Positions 1-6,262 of a DNA stretch of 13,355 nucleotides are shown piece by piece (the first letter of the stretch is position 1; the number at the start of each line of letters is the position of its first letter). A program made the translations under genes and the position numbers. Source of the DNA: an uncultured Roseburia sp. Lineage in GTDB: Bacteria; Bacillota; Clostridia; Lachnospirales; Lachnospiraceae. The stretch is from assembly GCA_910577925.1 (NCBI GenBank), contig CAJTOI010000045.1:1-13355 (forward strand). The letters run 5' to 3'. The notes under the pieces are model-generated. The model made no database searches, had not been told where the DNA came from, and saw only the letters and a list, made by a program, of their open reading frames with translations.

Positions 1-72
1 CTATTGTCACATATTTATCCTTTACAGTCGAGGTACGCACTATCTACCGTTTACGAATAGAAAAGGAGTCTT

Positions 73-87
73 CGAAGCTATTCTTCG
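73..87 (-). terminator. weak stem-loop after the minus-strand sugar kinase
   Basis: Just past the stop of the minus-strand kinase, CGAAG (73-77) pairs with CTTCG (83-87) around a 5-base loop. Read on the minus strand it is followed by a pyrimidine stretch containing TTTT. An overlapping alternative pairing is GAATAG (56-61) with CTATTC (78-83). The stem is short and the T run imperfect, so this is only a possible terminator. Nothing else is recognisable in positions 1-92. Confidence 0.3.
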
Positions 88-92
88 GTATT

Positions 93-1115
93 TCAGCGGT
101 TCATCTCCGCCTGAAATTCCGAGGTGTCCTGATGCTGGGCGATAATGCTGTCGATTTCTTCGATGTCGGTGGAGATCATATCCCCGATGACGCTGTGCTT
201 GATGGCGGCCATCGCGTTGCCGTACTCTAACATTTTCTGACAGTCATGATGCTTTAAGTAGCCATAGAGCGCGCCGGAGACATAGGCATCGCCGCTTCCG
301 ATGCGGTCCACGACGTCGATGCTGCGGTAGGGCTGTTCCCTGTAATACCGGTCGGCTCTCGAGGAGTAGAGAACGGAGGTAAAATCGTGCTTTTTCGGGG
401 TGATGACCGTGCGCTCCGTGGAGGCGACAACGGAAATCGGGTATTCCTTACAGAAAGATTTCTGGATTTCCTCAATGGTTCCGGTCTTGCCGAAAGTCAG
501 GCGCGCGGTGTCGGCGGAGCAGAAGAAGATGTCCACATAGGGGAGGATGGATTCGATGCAGGCGCGCGCTTCCTCGCCGCTCCAAAGGTTTGCGCGGTAA
601 TTGACGTCGAAGGAAATCAGAGTGCCCTGCTCCTTAAACTTGCGGATGCAGTCGATGGCAAAAGACTGCGCGTTTCCGCCGAGCCCCAATGTGATTCCGC
701 TGGTATGAAACAGGCGCGTATTGTAAAACATAGTCTCAGGGACATCTTGGATGTCGATGCTGTTGATAGAAGAATGCTTTCTGTCGTAGACGACTCTCGG
801 TTTCCGCGGATAGGAGCCGTATTCGTAATAGTAGATACCGATGCGGCTGTCGGCGCCGGTGTCGGAAATCAGATAGCTCTCGCTGACGCGGGAAGCGTTG
901 AGCTGGTTTCGGATGAAGGCGGACAGAAGATTGCCCGGAATCTTGGAGATAATCGCCGTCTTAAGCCCCAGCTGCCCGATTTCGGATGCGATATTTAACT
1001 CGGCGCCGCCGAGATGACGCATGAGAGTATCGCCTTCGGCCAGACGGCCGTTGATGGGGGTTGAGAGCCGAAGCAGGATTTCTCCGAGTGTGATAACATC
1101 GTATTTGCGTTCCAT
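93..1115 (-). CDS. PfkB-family sugar kinase, KDG-kinase-like
   Basis: A 340-residue ribokinase/PfkB-family kinase that transfers phosphate from ATP to a sugar or sugar acid in the cytoplasm. The N-terminal GEILLRL (residues 11-17) and the GGAELNIA segment (36-43) are the family substrate-binding region. VDRIGSGDAYVSGAL (269-283) is PfkB signature 2, with Asp276 as the expected catalytic base and GSGD replacing the usual GAGD. FDVNYRANLW (169-178) is typical of 2-keto-3-deoxygluconate kinases. Length is normal for the family. The start is fixed by AAGGAGG at 1121-1127, five bases from ATG. It is divergent from a second kinase of the same subfamily, and both promoters carry similar TGAAAC operators, so they probably act on related substrates such as KDG from uronate breakdown. 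The exact substrate cannot be read from sequence; fructokinase or another acid-sugar kinase remains possible. Confidence 0.85.
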   Translation of the reverse strand: MERKYDVITLGEILLRLSTPINGRLAEGDTLMRHLGGAELNIASEIGQLGLKTAIISKIPGNLLSAFIRNQLNASRVSESYLISDTGADSRIGIYYYEYGSYPRKPRVVYDRKHSSINSIDIQDVPETMFYNTRLFHTSGITLGLGGNAQSFAIDCIRKFKEQGTLISFDVNYRANLWSGEEARACIESILPYVDIFFCSADTARLTFGKTGTIEEIQKSFCKEYPISVVASTERTVITPKKHDFTSVLYSSRADRYYREQPYRSIDVVDRIGSGDAYVSGALYGYLKHHDCQKMLEYGNAMAAIKHSVIGDMISTDIEEIDSIIAQHQDTSEFQAEMNR

Positions 1116-1141
1116 AAAAACCTCCTTGGTGTTCCGTATAC

Positions 1142-1167
1142 TGAAACATTATTTTGCATTGTGAAAC
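1142..1167 (-). promoter_or_regulatory. putative operator, TGAAAC repeats, minus-strand kinase
   Basis: TGAAAC occurs at 1142-1147 and again at 1162-1167, 20 bp apart. The site lies just downstream of the minus-strand -10 box (1179-1184), where a repressor could block transcription. Aligned base by base with the 26-bp block 1275-1300 at the divergent promoter, I count 19 identical positions. The central GTTTCAT half-site of the other copy is only partly kept here. Inferred to bind the same regulator. Confidence 0.5.
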
Positions 1168-1178
1168 TCTTTGGGATT

Positions 1179-1207
1179 ATTATACCCGATTCCGACCGAA
1201 TAGAAAA
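1179..1207 (-). promoter_or_regulatory. putative sigma-A promoter of the minus-strand kinase
   Basis: On the minus strand a perfect TATAAT lies at 1179-1184. At 17 bp spacing, the -35 position (1202-1207) reads TTTTCT, a poor match, so an activator or a weak promoter is possible. Transcription would start near 1172 and run through the TGAAAC repeats before the ribosome binding site. Confidence 0.5.
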
Positions 1208-1231
1208 GTGTAAAATCAAAATATTTTGGAA

Positions 1232-1259
1232 TTGACATTCTGCTTTTCGGTGGTATAAT
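1232..1259 (+). promoter_or_regulatory. sigma-A promoter of the plus-strand KDG kinase
   Basis: TTGACA (1232-1237) and TATAAT (1254-1259) are both perfect consensus, with a 16-bp spacer and an upstream TGG giving an extended -10. Expected start is near 1266. The inverted repeat at 1274-1290 follows directly, suggesting a strong promoter held down by a repressor. Confidence 0.85.
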
Positions 1260-1273
1260 TTAAGTATGAAAAA

Positions 1274-1300
1274 ATGAAACACGGTTTCATAATGTGAAAC
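1274..1300 (+). promoter_or_regulatory. putative KdgR-like operator
   Basis: ATGAAAC (1274-1280) and GTTTCAT (1284-1290) form a perfect 7+7 inverted repeat around ACG. A third half-site, TGAAAC, follows at 1295-1300. The site sits about 8 bases past the predicted transcription start, a roadblock position for a repressor. The TGAAAC/GTTTCA palindrome resembles the sites of the IclR-family regulator KdgR of enterobacterial pectin and KDG catabolism, which fits the kinase downstream. Whether a KdgR homologue exists in this organism cannot be seen here. Confidence 0.6.
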
Positions 1301-1326
1301 GCCAAAAATTCTAGGAGGATTGTAAA

Positions 1327-2352
1327 ATGGCAAAAAAAGTCGTTACATTTGGAGAAATTATGCTTCGCCTTGCACCGGAGGGATACTATCGCTTTGTTCA
1401 GGCGACAACTTACGGCGCGGCCTACGGCGGCGGTGAGGCGAACGTAGCAGTTTCCCTTGCGAATTACGGCATGGATGCAAGCTTTGTGACAAAGCTTCCG
1501 AAGCATGAGATCGGACAGGCCGGTGTAAACGCGTTGAGACAGTACGGTGTTGACACAACCGATATTGTCCGTGGCGGAGACAGAGTAGGTATTTATTTCC
1601 TGGAGAAAGGTGCAAGCCAGAGACCGTCCAAGGTGGTTTATGACCGTGCGGGTTCCTCCATCGCGACAGCGACAACGGCTGATTTTGACTGGGATAAAAT
1701 ATTTGAGGGGGCGGACTGGTTCCATTTCACCGGAATCACACCGGCGCTCGGAGACAATGTGGCAGCGATCTGCTTAGAGGCGTGCAAGGCGGCGAAGGCA
1801 AAAGGCATCACCGTAAGCTGCGATCTGAATTACCGCAATAAGCTGTGGTCCAAGGAGAAAGCGGGCCAGGTGATGGGCGAGCTCTGCCAGTATGTGGACG
1901 TATGTATCTCCAATGAGGAGGATGCAAACGATGTATTCGGAATCAAATCCGAGGGTACCGAGGTAACCGCAGGCGAGCTGAACAAAGAAGGATACAGAGA
2001 GGTTGCGCAGAAGCTGACCGACCGCTTTGGTTTCAAGAAAGTGGCGATTACGCTGAGAACCTCCATTTCCGCAAATGACAACCGCTGGGCTGCAATGCTC
2101 TACGAGGACGGACAGAGCTACTTCTCCAAAGAGTATCTGATGCACATCGTTGACCGTGTGGGCGGCGGCGATTCTTTCGGCGGCGGACTGATCTACGCGT
2201 GCTTAAGCGACTATGCGCCGCAGGAGACGATTGAGTTTGCGGTGGCTGCAAGCTGTCTGAAGCACTCCATCGAGGGAGACTTCAACATGGTAGGCGTGGA
2301 CGAGGTAAAGAAACTGGCCGGCGGAGATGCATCCGGACGTGTGCAGAGATAA
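1327..2352 (+). CDS. kdgK: 2-keto-3-deoxygluconate kinase (PfkB family)
   Basis: A 341-residue PfkB-family kinase, most like KdgK, which phosphorylates 2-keto-3-deoxygluconate to KDPG in hexuronate and pectin catabolism. TFGEIMLRL (7-15) and GGGEANVAVSLA (34-45) form the substrate-binding end. DLNYRNKLW (166-174) is the subfamily motif also seen in the divergent paralogue. VDRVGGGDSFGGGL (275-288) carries the anion hole and catalytic base Asp282, with GGGD in place of GAGD. AGGAGG at 1313-1318 lies 8 bases before ATG. No KDPG aldolase or uronate isomerase gene is present, so the rest of the pathway must be elsewhere. Regulation by the TGAAAC operator in its leader is inferred. Family certain, substrate probable. 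Confidence 0.85.
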   Translation: MAKKVVTFGEIMLRLAPEGYYRFVQATTYGAAYGGGEANVAVSLANYGMDASFVTKLPKHEIGQAGVNALRQYGVDTTDIVRGGDRVGIYFLEKGASQRPSKVVYDRAGSSIATATTADFDWDKIFEGADWFHFTGITPALGDNVAAICLEACKAAKAKGITVSCDLNYRNKLWSKEKAGQVMGELCQYVDVCISNEEDANDVFGIKSEGTEVTAGELNKEGYREVAQKLTDRFGFKKVAITLRTSISANDNRWAAMLYEDGQSYFSKEYLMHIVDRVGGGDSFGGGLIYACLSDYAPQETIEFAVAASCLKHSIEGDFNMVGVDEVKKLAGGDASGRVQR

Positions 2353-2355
2353 ACG

Positions 2356-2465
2356 GTACCCGCAGAGGGGTACGGATCGCATTTTGTAACTTCCTTCCAA
2401 TTTAAGACGGGCTGTGGGGTTCCTCCCGCAGCCGGACACAACAATTTTACCCATTTGAGTTGTGT
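2356..2465 (+). other. three consecutive stem-loops downstream of kdgK
   Basis: Three perfect or near-perfect hairpins follow the kinase stop codon. The first is GTACCC (2356-2361) with GGGTAC (2368-2373). The second is a 9-bp stem, 2410-2418 with 2425-2433, containing one G-T wobble and a 6-base loop. The third is ACACAAC (2436-2442) with GTTGTGT (2459-2465). None has a T run, and a true terminator follows at 2468-2514. They could be a structured 3' UTR that protects the kdgK mRNA or a small RNA processed from its end. No promoter or known RNA family is recognised. Confidence 0.45.
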
Positions 2466-2467
2466 AC

Positions 2468-2514
2468 AAAAAGAGGCTGCGGTGCGGAGCAATTCGTGTG
2501 CAGCCTCTTTTTTT
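2468..2514 (+). terminator. rho-independent terminator of kdgK
   Basis: An 8-bp GC-rich stem, GAGGCTGC (2473-2480) with GCAGCCTC (2500-2507), is extended by an A run opposite the following T7 run (2508-2514). The 19-base loop is long and may pair internally. The A run on the left means it could also stop transcription coming from the other direction. Confidence 0.85.
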
Positions 2515-2580
2515 CGTACAGAGAGAAAAGAAGCCTGCGTCTTCTTTGGATGGTATGCCCGAATGAAATATGACAAAATT

Positions 2581-2635
2581 ATTTTCCAAAAATACAAATT
2601 GCTGGATTTTTTTTGGAAAATGGTGGTATCATAAT
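2581..2635 (+). promoter_or_regulatory. inverted repeat and likely promoter before the CarD-like gene
   Basis: ATTTTCCAAAAA (2581-2592) and TTTTTGGAAAAT (2610-2621) form a perfect 12-bp inverted repeat around 17 bases. It is followed immediately by TGGTATCAT (2624-2632), a plausible extended -10, with CATAAT at 2630-2635 as the alternative. No good -35 box is visible. The repeat covers the -35 region, so it looks more like a DNA operator than an RNA hairpin. The rest of 2515-2673 holds no other recognisable signal. Confidence 0.45.
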
Positions 2636-2673
2636 AGAGTAGGAGAACAGACAGGAAAGGAGAATCGGGGAAA

Positions 2674-3177
2674 ATGTTTGGAATTGGCGAATATGTGGTT
2701 TATGGTGTAAAGGGCGTGTGCCGGATTGATGATATCACCCGTCTTGACATTTCAGGTGCTGACAGGGATCGGCTGTACTATGTACTGACCCCGATGGGAG
2801 CCGGCTCCGGGAAGATTTATGCACCGACGGATAATCAGAAAATTATTATGCGCAGGGTGATCTCAAAAGAGGAGGCAAATCAGCTGATTGAGGATTTGCC
2901 GGACATAGAACTGCTGTGGGTTCCGGATGACAAACAGCGGGAGGCAAAGTATAAGGAGGCGTTAAAAAGCTGTGATTACAGGGCGTGGGCCAGCATCGTA
3001 AAAACGCTGTATCAGCGGAGCAGGGAGCGCACCAGGCAGGGAAAGAAGGTAACCGCGTTGGACGAGCGTTATATGCGGAGCGCAGAGAATGAGCTTTACA
3101 GCGAACTGTCTTTAACGCTTGGCGTCCCGAAAGAATCTATGGAGAATTATATCAGAGAACGCATCGGAAGCATGTAA
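2674..3177 (+). CDS. CarD/CdnL/TRCF-family transcription regulator
   Basis: A 167-residue stand-alone CarD-family protein. Residues 1-60 form the RNA-polymerase interaction domain shared with transcription-repair coupling factor Mfd: it opens with FGIGEYVVYGVKGVCRI, followed by YYVLTP and KIYAPTDN. The rest is predicted mostly helical (KEEANQLIEDL, the DYRAWASIVKTLYQR region, a basic 115-125 segment, then ENELYSELSLTLGV), as in the C-terminal half of CarD/CdnL. Known members bind the RNA polymerase beta subunit and stabilise open promoter complexes, notably at rRNA genes. That this one does so is inferred by family. AAAGGAG (2656-2662) precedes ATG by 11 bases. It is a single-gene unit, convergent with DUF4317. 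Confidence 0.85.
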   Translation: MFGIGEYVVYGVKGVCRIDDITRLDISGADRDRLYYVLTPMGAGSGKIYAPTDNQKIIMRRVISKEEANQLIEDLPDIELLWVPDDKQREAKYKEALKSCDYRAWASIVKTLYQRSRERTRQGKKVTALDERYMRSAENELYSELSLTLGVPKESMENYIRERIGSM

Positions 3178-3194
3178 TCCGATTGTGTGTAGCA

Positions 3195-3227
3195 AAAAGC
3201 AGCCGTATCTGAAATGCGGCTGCTTTT
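3195..3227. terminator. bidirectional terminator between CarD-like and DUF4317 genes
   Basis: AAAAGCAGCCG (3195-3205) pairs with CGGCTGCTTTT (3217-3227). The stem extends inward by a T-G wobble and two A-T pairs to a 5-base loop, ctgaa. The A run and T run flank the stem symmetrically, so it works as an intrinsic terminator for both convergent genes. Confidence 0.9.
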
Positions 3228-3280
3228 CCAGCGGTAAAACACGGTACAAACCGCGCTGCATTTTGCGCTGCCGTTTGGAA

Positions 3281-4537
3281 TTAAACCGTGGTGTTGATGC
3301 CGTTGACGGCCGCGTGCTCGTCGTCCTCCATGGGGATGACGAGACATTTTCTGCCGTCGATGACCTGAGCGTGAATCTGAGGAACCTTCTCCGGCTTCAC
3401 GCGGAGAATAACGTCGTAGGTCTTCACCGCGGGCACTTCGTCATCGTCGTCATCGCCGACCGGCAGGGCACGGGTATCTTCAAGCTGCTGCCGGAGATTC
3501 TCGACTTCGTGGATCAGGTCTAACTTCTCTCTGCGTCTGCCGTTTGCCTCGACTAATTTGGGGTCCACGAGCTGCTCCGCCTCGGGCAGCTCGTCCGCGA
3601 ATACATCTTCGTAGGTTTTGCCGATGACCGCGGCCTGCTCCTCGGAGACACCGCTCTCGGACAGCACGTCGGCGATGGCGGTTGTGGTGACGATCACCGG
3701 TTCCGGCTCCGGTTCGTCCTCGGCCGTCACGGGAATCAGGCTGTTTAAGTTATCGTGGATATCCATAAAGATGGCGTTGCTCTTTTCGTCTTCCTCCCCG
3801 ATCACTTCCCGGACAATGTTCTGAAAGGTCAGCTTTTTCTCCGTGGCGGTGAATTTTGCGCCGCAGCCGAGACCTGCCTCCATAAATTCGGTGTGCGGGC
3901 TTTTAGTGTCGCGGGTGTAGAACATCACGGAGTGAATGTCGCTGCTGCGGTCCGTGAACGCCGGGAACACGAAACCGGTGTCCGGAACGCCGACAACCCA
4001 GTCGCGCACGCGCGGCGCGATGCGGTTTTCGTCTTCCCGGTAGCCGAGCCCCGGCTTTGTGAGCGTCACCGGGCAGATGGCGCAGAGCAGATATTCGTAT
4101 ACCTCCTCCGATTCGTCGAGCTTATTGTTGTCGGAAGTTTTCGTCATGACATCGTAGGCGTCGTGGAAGACGAGAATCAGATAGTTGCCGACATAGCTGT
4201 AGTTTTCGATCACGAGGTCGTAGAAAGCGTCCATCAGCTCGTCGCTCTTTAAGGCGCTCTCTCTGAGTCCCATGAGAAATTGCTGTCTGCCGCCGGGCGC
4301 TTCCTCTTCTGCGGGAAATTCCAGCTCCAGAATGTTGTTGCCGACAGTGCCCGAGAGCACTTTCTTTGCAATTTCGAGATACTTGTAAAATTCTTCGTCC
4401 TCGAGGTTTAAAAATGTTTCGCCGATGGTAGTGACTTTGTTGCGGTCGGCGTCCACGTAACAGCCGCACATCCTTGTGAAAGTGCAGGCGTCCTTTTTTA
4501 AGCGTCGCTTTAATTCGAGAATTTCTTTTTTGTTCAT
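3281..4537 (-). CDS. DUF4317 domain-containing protein
   Basis: A 418-residue protein of the uncharacterised DUF4317 family, common in Lachnospiraceae and related Clostridia. The recognisable start is MNKKEILELKRRLKKD followed by CTFTRMCGCYVDADR (18-32). A core runs to about residue 265 and includes CPVTLTKPGLGY (155-166), the VVGVPDTGFVFPAFTDRS region (181-198) and GLGCGAKFTATEKKLTF (222-238). Beyond it lie an acidic/proline linker (EPEPEP, 275-280), a short coiled-coil-like helix (335-353), an aspartate run (362-366) and a small C-terminal domain. No signal peptide or membrane segment is seen, so it is probably cytoplasmic. I chose the ATG at 4537 because an upstream ATG at 4690 would place the promoter inside the gene, the extra 51 residues look non-native, and GGAG sits 11 bases before 4537. 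Function unknown. Confidence 0.85.
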   Translation of the reverse strand: MNKKEILELKRRLKKDACTFTRMCGCYVDADRNKVTTIGETFLNLEDEEFYKYLEIAKKVLSGTVGNNILELEFPAEEEAPGGRQQFLMGLRESALKSDELMDAFYDLVIENYSYVGNYLILVFHDAYDVMTKTSDNNKLDESEEVYEYLLCAICPVTLTKPGLGYREDENRIAPRVRDWVVGVPDTGFVFPAFTDRSSDIHSVMFYTRDTKSPHTEFMEAGLGCGAKFTATEKKLTFQNIVREVIGEEDEKSNAIFMDIHDNLNSLIPVTAEDEPEPEPVIVTTTAIADVLSESGVSEEQAAVIGKTYEDVFADELPEAEQLVDPKLVEANGRRREKLDLIHEVENLRQQLEDTRALPVGDDDDDEVPAVKTYDVILRVKPEKVPQIHAQVIDGRKCLVIPMEDDEHAAVNGINTTV

Positions 4538-4639
4538 AAATATGTAAACTCCATTTCTGTAAATGATAGTTGGCCCTGCAGGCGATAGCAGGCTTTCGGG
4601 AAACAGGAATCCGGAGGATGTGCCTGTCCAGTAAAAGAT

Positions 4640-4668
4640 ATTATAGTCGGATTTTCGGGCCGGCGCAA
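4640..4668 (-). promoter_or_regulatory. promoter of the DUF4317 gene
   Basis: On the minus strand, TTGCGC (4663-4668) and a perfect TATAAT (4640-4645) are separated by 17 bp. The 5' leader would be about 95 bases. The -35 box overlaps the left arm of the inverted repeat 4665-4688. Confidence 0.65.
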
Positions 4669-4688
4669 TATGGTTTTTGACATATTGC
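4665..4688. promoter_or_regulatory. inverted-repeat operator over two divergent -35 boxes
   Basis: GCAATATG (4665-4672) and CATATTGC (4681-4688) are perfect 8-bp inverted arms around 8 bases. The left arm overlaps the -35 box of the leftward DUF4317 promoter and the right arm overlaps TTGACA of the rightward hydrolase promoter. One bound dimer would cover both. The protein that binds is not identifiable. Confidence 0.55.
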
Positions 4689-4704
4689 AAAAAGATGTTA
4701 TGAT
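4677..4704 (+). promoter_or_regulatory. promoter of the hydrolase-tdk operon
   Basis: TTGACA (4677-4682) is perfect and TATGAT (4699-4704) near-perfect, with a 16-bp spacer and TGT in front as an extended -10. AGGAGG follows a short leader before the ATG at 4730. Confidence 0.8.
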
Positions 4705-4729
4705 AGTGTTATCAAATTAGGAGGAAGAC

Positions 4730-5620
4730 ATGAAGTATCTGAGAACCGGACTGCTTGCGGCAGCCGGACTGACTGCGGCGTTTTCCGGTGTGCTTATGCA
4801 TATCGTGACGAAGCCGAGACGGATGTCGATGGAGCAGAGCCTTGCCAGGGAAAAAGAAAGAGACTGCTACGGAGACTATGACGATTATGACAGAGAGCCG
4901 CTTGAAATTGTGATGGAAGACGGGTATCTCGTGCACGGCGTTCTGCTGAAGCGTCCCGGAAATAAATATGTGATTATCACGCACGGCTATACCGACACGC
5001 GGCTTGGAAGTCTAAAGTATGCGCATATCTATTACCGGAAGGGGTACAATGTCTGTATTTATGATCTGCGGCACCACGGGGAGAATGCGGATGCCTTCTG
5101 CTCTATGGGGAACCGGGAGAGCCGGGATATCGTGACGATAGCAAAGTATTTCAAAGACCGTTTCGGGGCGGATATCGTGCTGGGCCTGCACGGGGAAAGC
5201 CTCGGGGCTGCGAGCAGCATTCTGGCTCTGGGACAGTATTCCGGGTTTGATTTCTGTGTCTCTGACTGCGGGTTTGCGGATCTGGGAAAGCTTTTGGAAT
5301 ATCTGTGCGCGGTGCGCATTCATCTTCCGGGGAAGCTGTCGCATCTGGCCTCGCTTGCGAGCCATGTGCGCTATCGGTACCGTCTGGATAAGATACGTCC
5401 GGTGGACGTGTTTTCGGGGGAAATCCGGACGCCCGTTTTGTTTCTTCACGGGGAGGCGGACGTGTTTATTCCGCCGGAGCATGGCAGAATGATGTACGCG
5501 GCTGCGGGGGAGAAGAAGGAACTTGTGCTGTTTGCGGGGGCGGGACATGCACAGTCTTATCTGAGCGACAGAGAGCGTTACGAGCGCGTCGTGGGGGAAT
5601 TTTTGGAAAAATACGTGTGA
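4730..5620 (+). CDS. membrane-anchored alpha/beta hydrolase
   Basis: A 296-residue serine hydrolase of the alpha/beta fold. Residues 5-26 are a hydrophobic segment after MKYLRTG, a likely uncleaved signal anchor that would place the catalytic domain outside the membrane. The order is classic: oxyanion HG in ITHGYTDT (83-90), DLRHHG (112-117), nucleophile elbow GESLG (155-159, Ser157), acid Asp244 in HGEADVFIP, and His273 in GAGHAQSY. It resembles the Bacillus YqkD/YfkD-type hydrolases and the BD-FAE/dienelactone-hydrolase-like group. Substrate unknown; an esterase or peptidase activity is equally possible. Only 18 bp separate it from tdk, so the two are co-transcribed. The link to thymidine salvage is not obvious. 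Confidence 0.85.
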   Translation: MKYLRTGLLAAAGLTAAFSGVLMHIVTKPRRMSMEQSLAREKERDCYGDYDDYDREPLEIVMEDGYLVHGVLLKRPGNKYVIITHGYTDTRLGSLKYAHIYYRKGYNVCIYDLRHHGENADAFCSMGNRESRDIVTIAKYFKDRFGADIVLGLHGESLGAASSILALGQYSGFDFCVSDCGFADLGKLLEYLCAVRIHLPGKLSHLASLASHVRYRYRLDKIRPVDVFSGEIRTPVLFLHGEADVFIPPEHGRMMYAAAGEKKELVLFAGAGHAQSYLSDRERYERVVGEFLEKYV

Positions 5621-5638
5621 GAAAGAGACGGAGTTATA

Positions 5639-6220
5639 ATGGCAAAGTTATATTTTTATTATGGCGCAATGGGCAGTTCCAAAACGGCAAATGCGCTGAT
5701 GACGCATTTTAATTATGAAGAAGCGGGACAGACGGCGCTTTTGTGCAAGCCGCAGATCGATACCCGGGACGGCGAGCGCGTCGTACATTCGAGAATCGGG
5801 CTGTCACATGAGTGTATCACGGTCGAGGAGCTTGTGCGGATGCCGAAGGAGGCGGTGCAGAGCTATGACTGCATCATCGTGGACGAGGTACAGTTTGCGG
5901 CAAAAGAGCAGGTGGATCATCTTTCGGATATTGTGGATTACATGGATGTGCCGGTGGTCTGCTACGGTCTGCGGACGGATTTCAGGAATCAGCTGTTTCC
6001 GGGCAGCGAAAGGCTGATTGCGATCGCGGATGTCGTCCAGGAGCTGAAAACGGTCTGCTGGTGCGGCAGGAAAGCGACCTGCAACCTGCGCTACAACGAA
6101 AACGGCGTGGTGCGGGAGGGGCCGCAGGTGATGATGGGCGCAAACGACAGCTATGTGGCGGTGTGCAGAAAGCATTTTAAGCTGGGCGAGCTTGGCCCGC
6201 ATGTAGAGAAGCTGCATTAA
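5639..6220 (+). CDS. tdk: thymidine kinase (TK1 type)
   Basis: A 193-residue cytosolic thymidine kinase that phosphorylates thymidine to dTMP with ATP in the nucleotide salvage pathway. P-loop GAMGSSKT is at residues 9-16, the DEVQF motif at 82-86 carries the catalytic base Glu83, and the lasso region follows. Zinc-binding residues are visible as CWC (140-142), Cys148 and the CRKH pair (Cys176, His179). Length is normal for bacterial TK1. GGAG lies just before the start, and it is the second gene of the hydrolase operon. No terminator is seen in the 42 bases before the next gene, so transcription may read into the ATPase-nuclease pair. Confidence 0.95.
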   Translation: MAKLYFYYGAMGSSKTANALMTHFNYEEAGQTALLCKPQIDTRDGERVVHSRIGLSHECITVEELVRMPKEAVQSYDCIIVDEVQFAAKEQVDHLSDIVDYMDVPVVCYGLRTDFRNQLFPGSERLIAIADVVQELKTVCWCGRKATCNLRYNENGVVREGPQVMMGANDSYVAVCRKHFKLGELGPHVEKLH

Positions 6221-6262
6221 ACGGTTCGGGCGGTTTTCGTATGATTGGAAAAGAGGAATATT

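Noticed and set aside
387..998. 203-codon plus-strand open frame opposite the first kinase
   Set aside because: Antisense to a gene with clear PfkB motifs; composition and lack of start signals mark it as a shadow.
3755..4252. 165-codon plus-strand open frame antisense to DUF4317
   Set aside because: Antisense shadow of a GC-rich gene with biased codons; no family motif, no promoter or ribosome binding site.
4538..4690. N-terminal extension of DUF4317 from an upstream ATG at 4690
   Set aside because: The extension would overlap the minus-strand promoter, its sequence does not look like the family, and a ribosome binding site supports the ATG at 4537.
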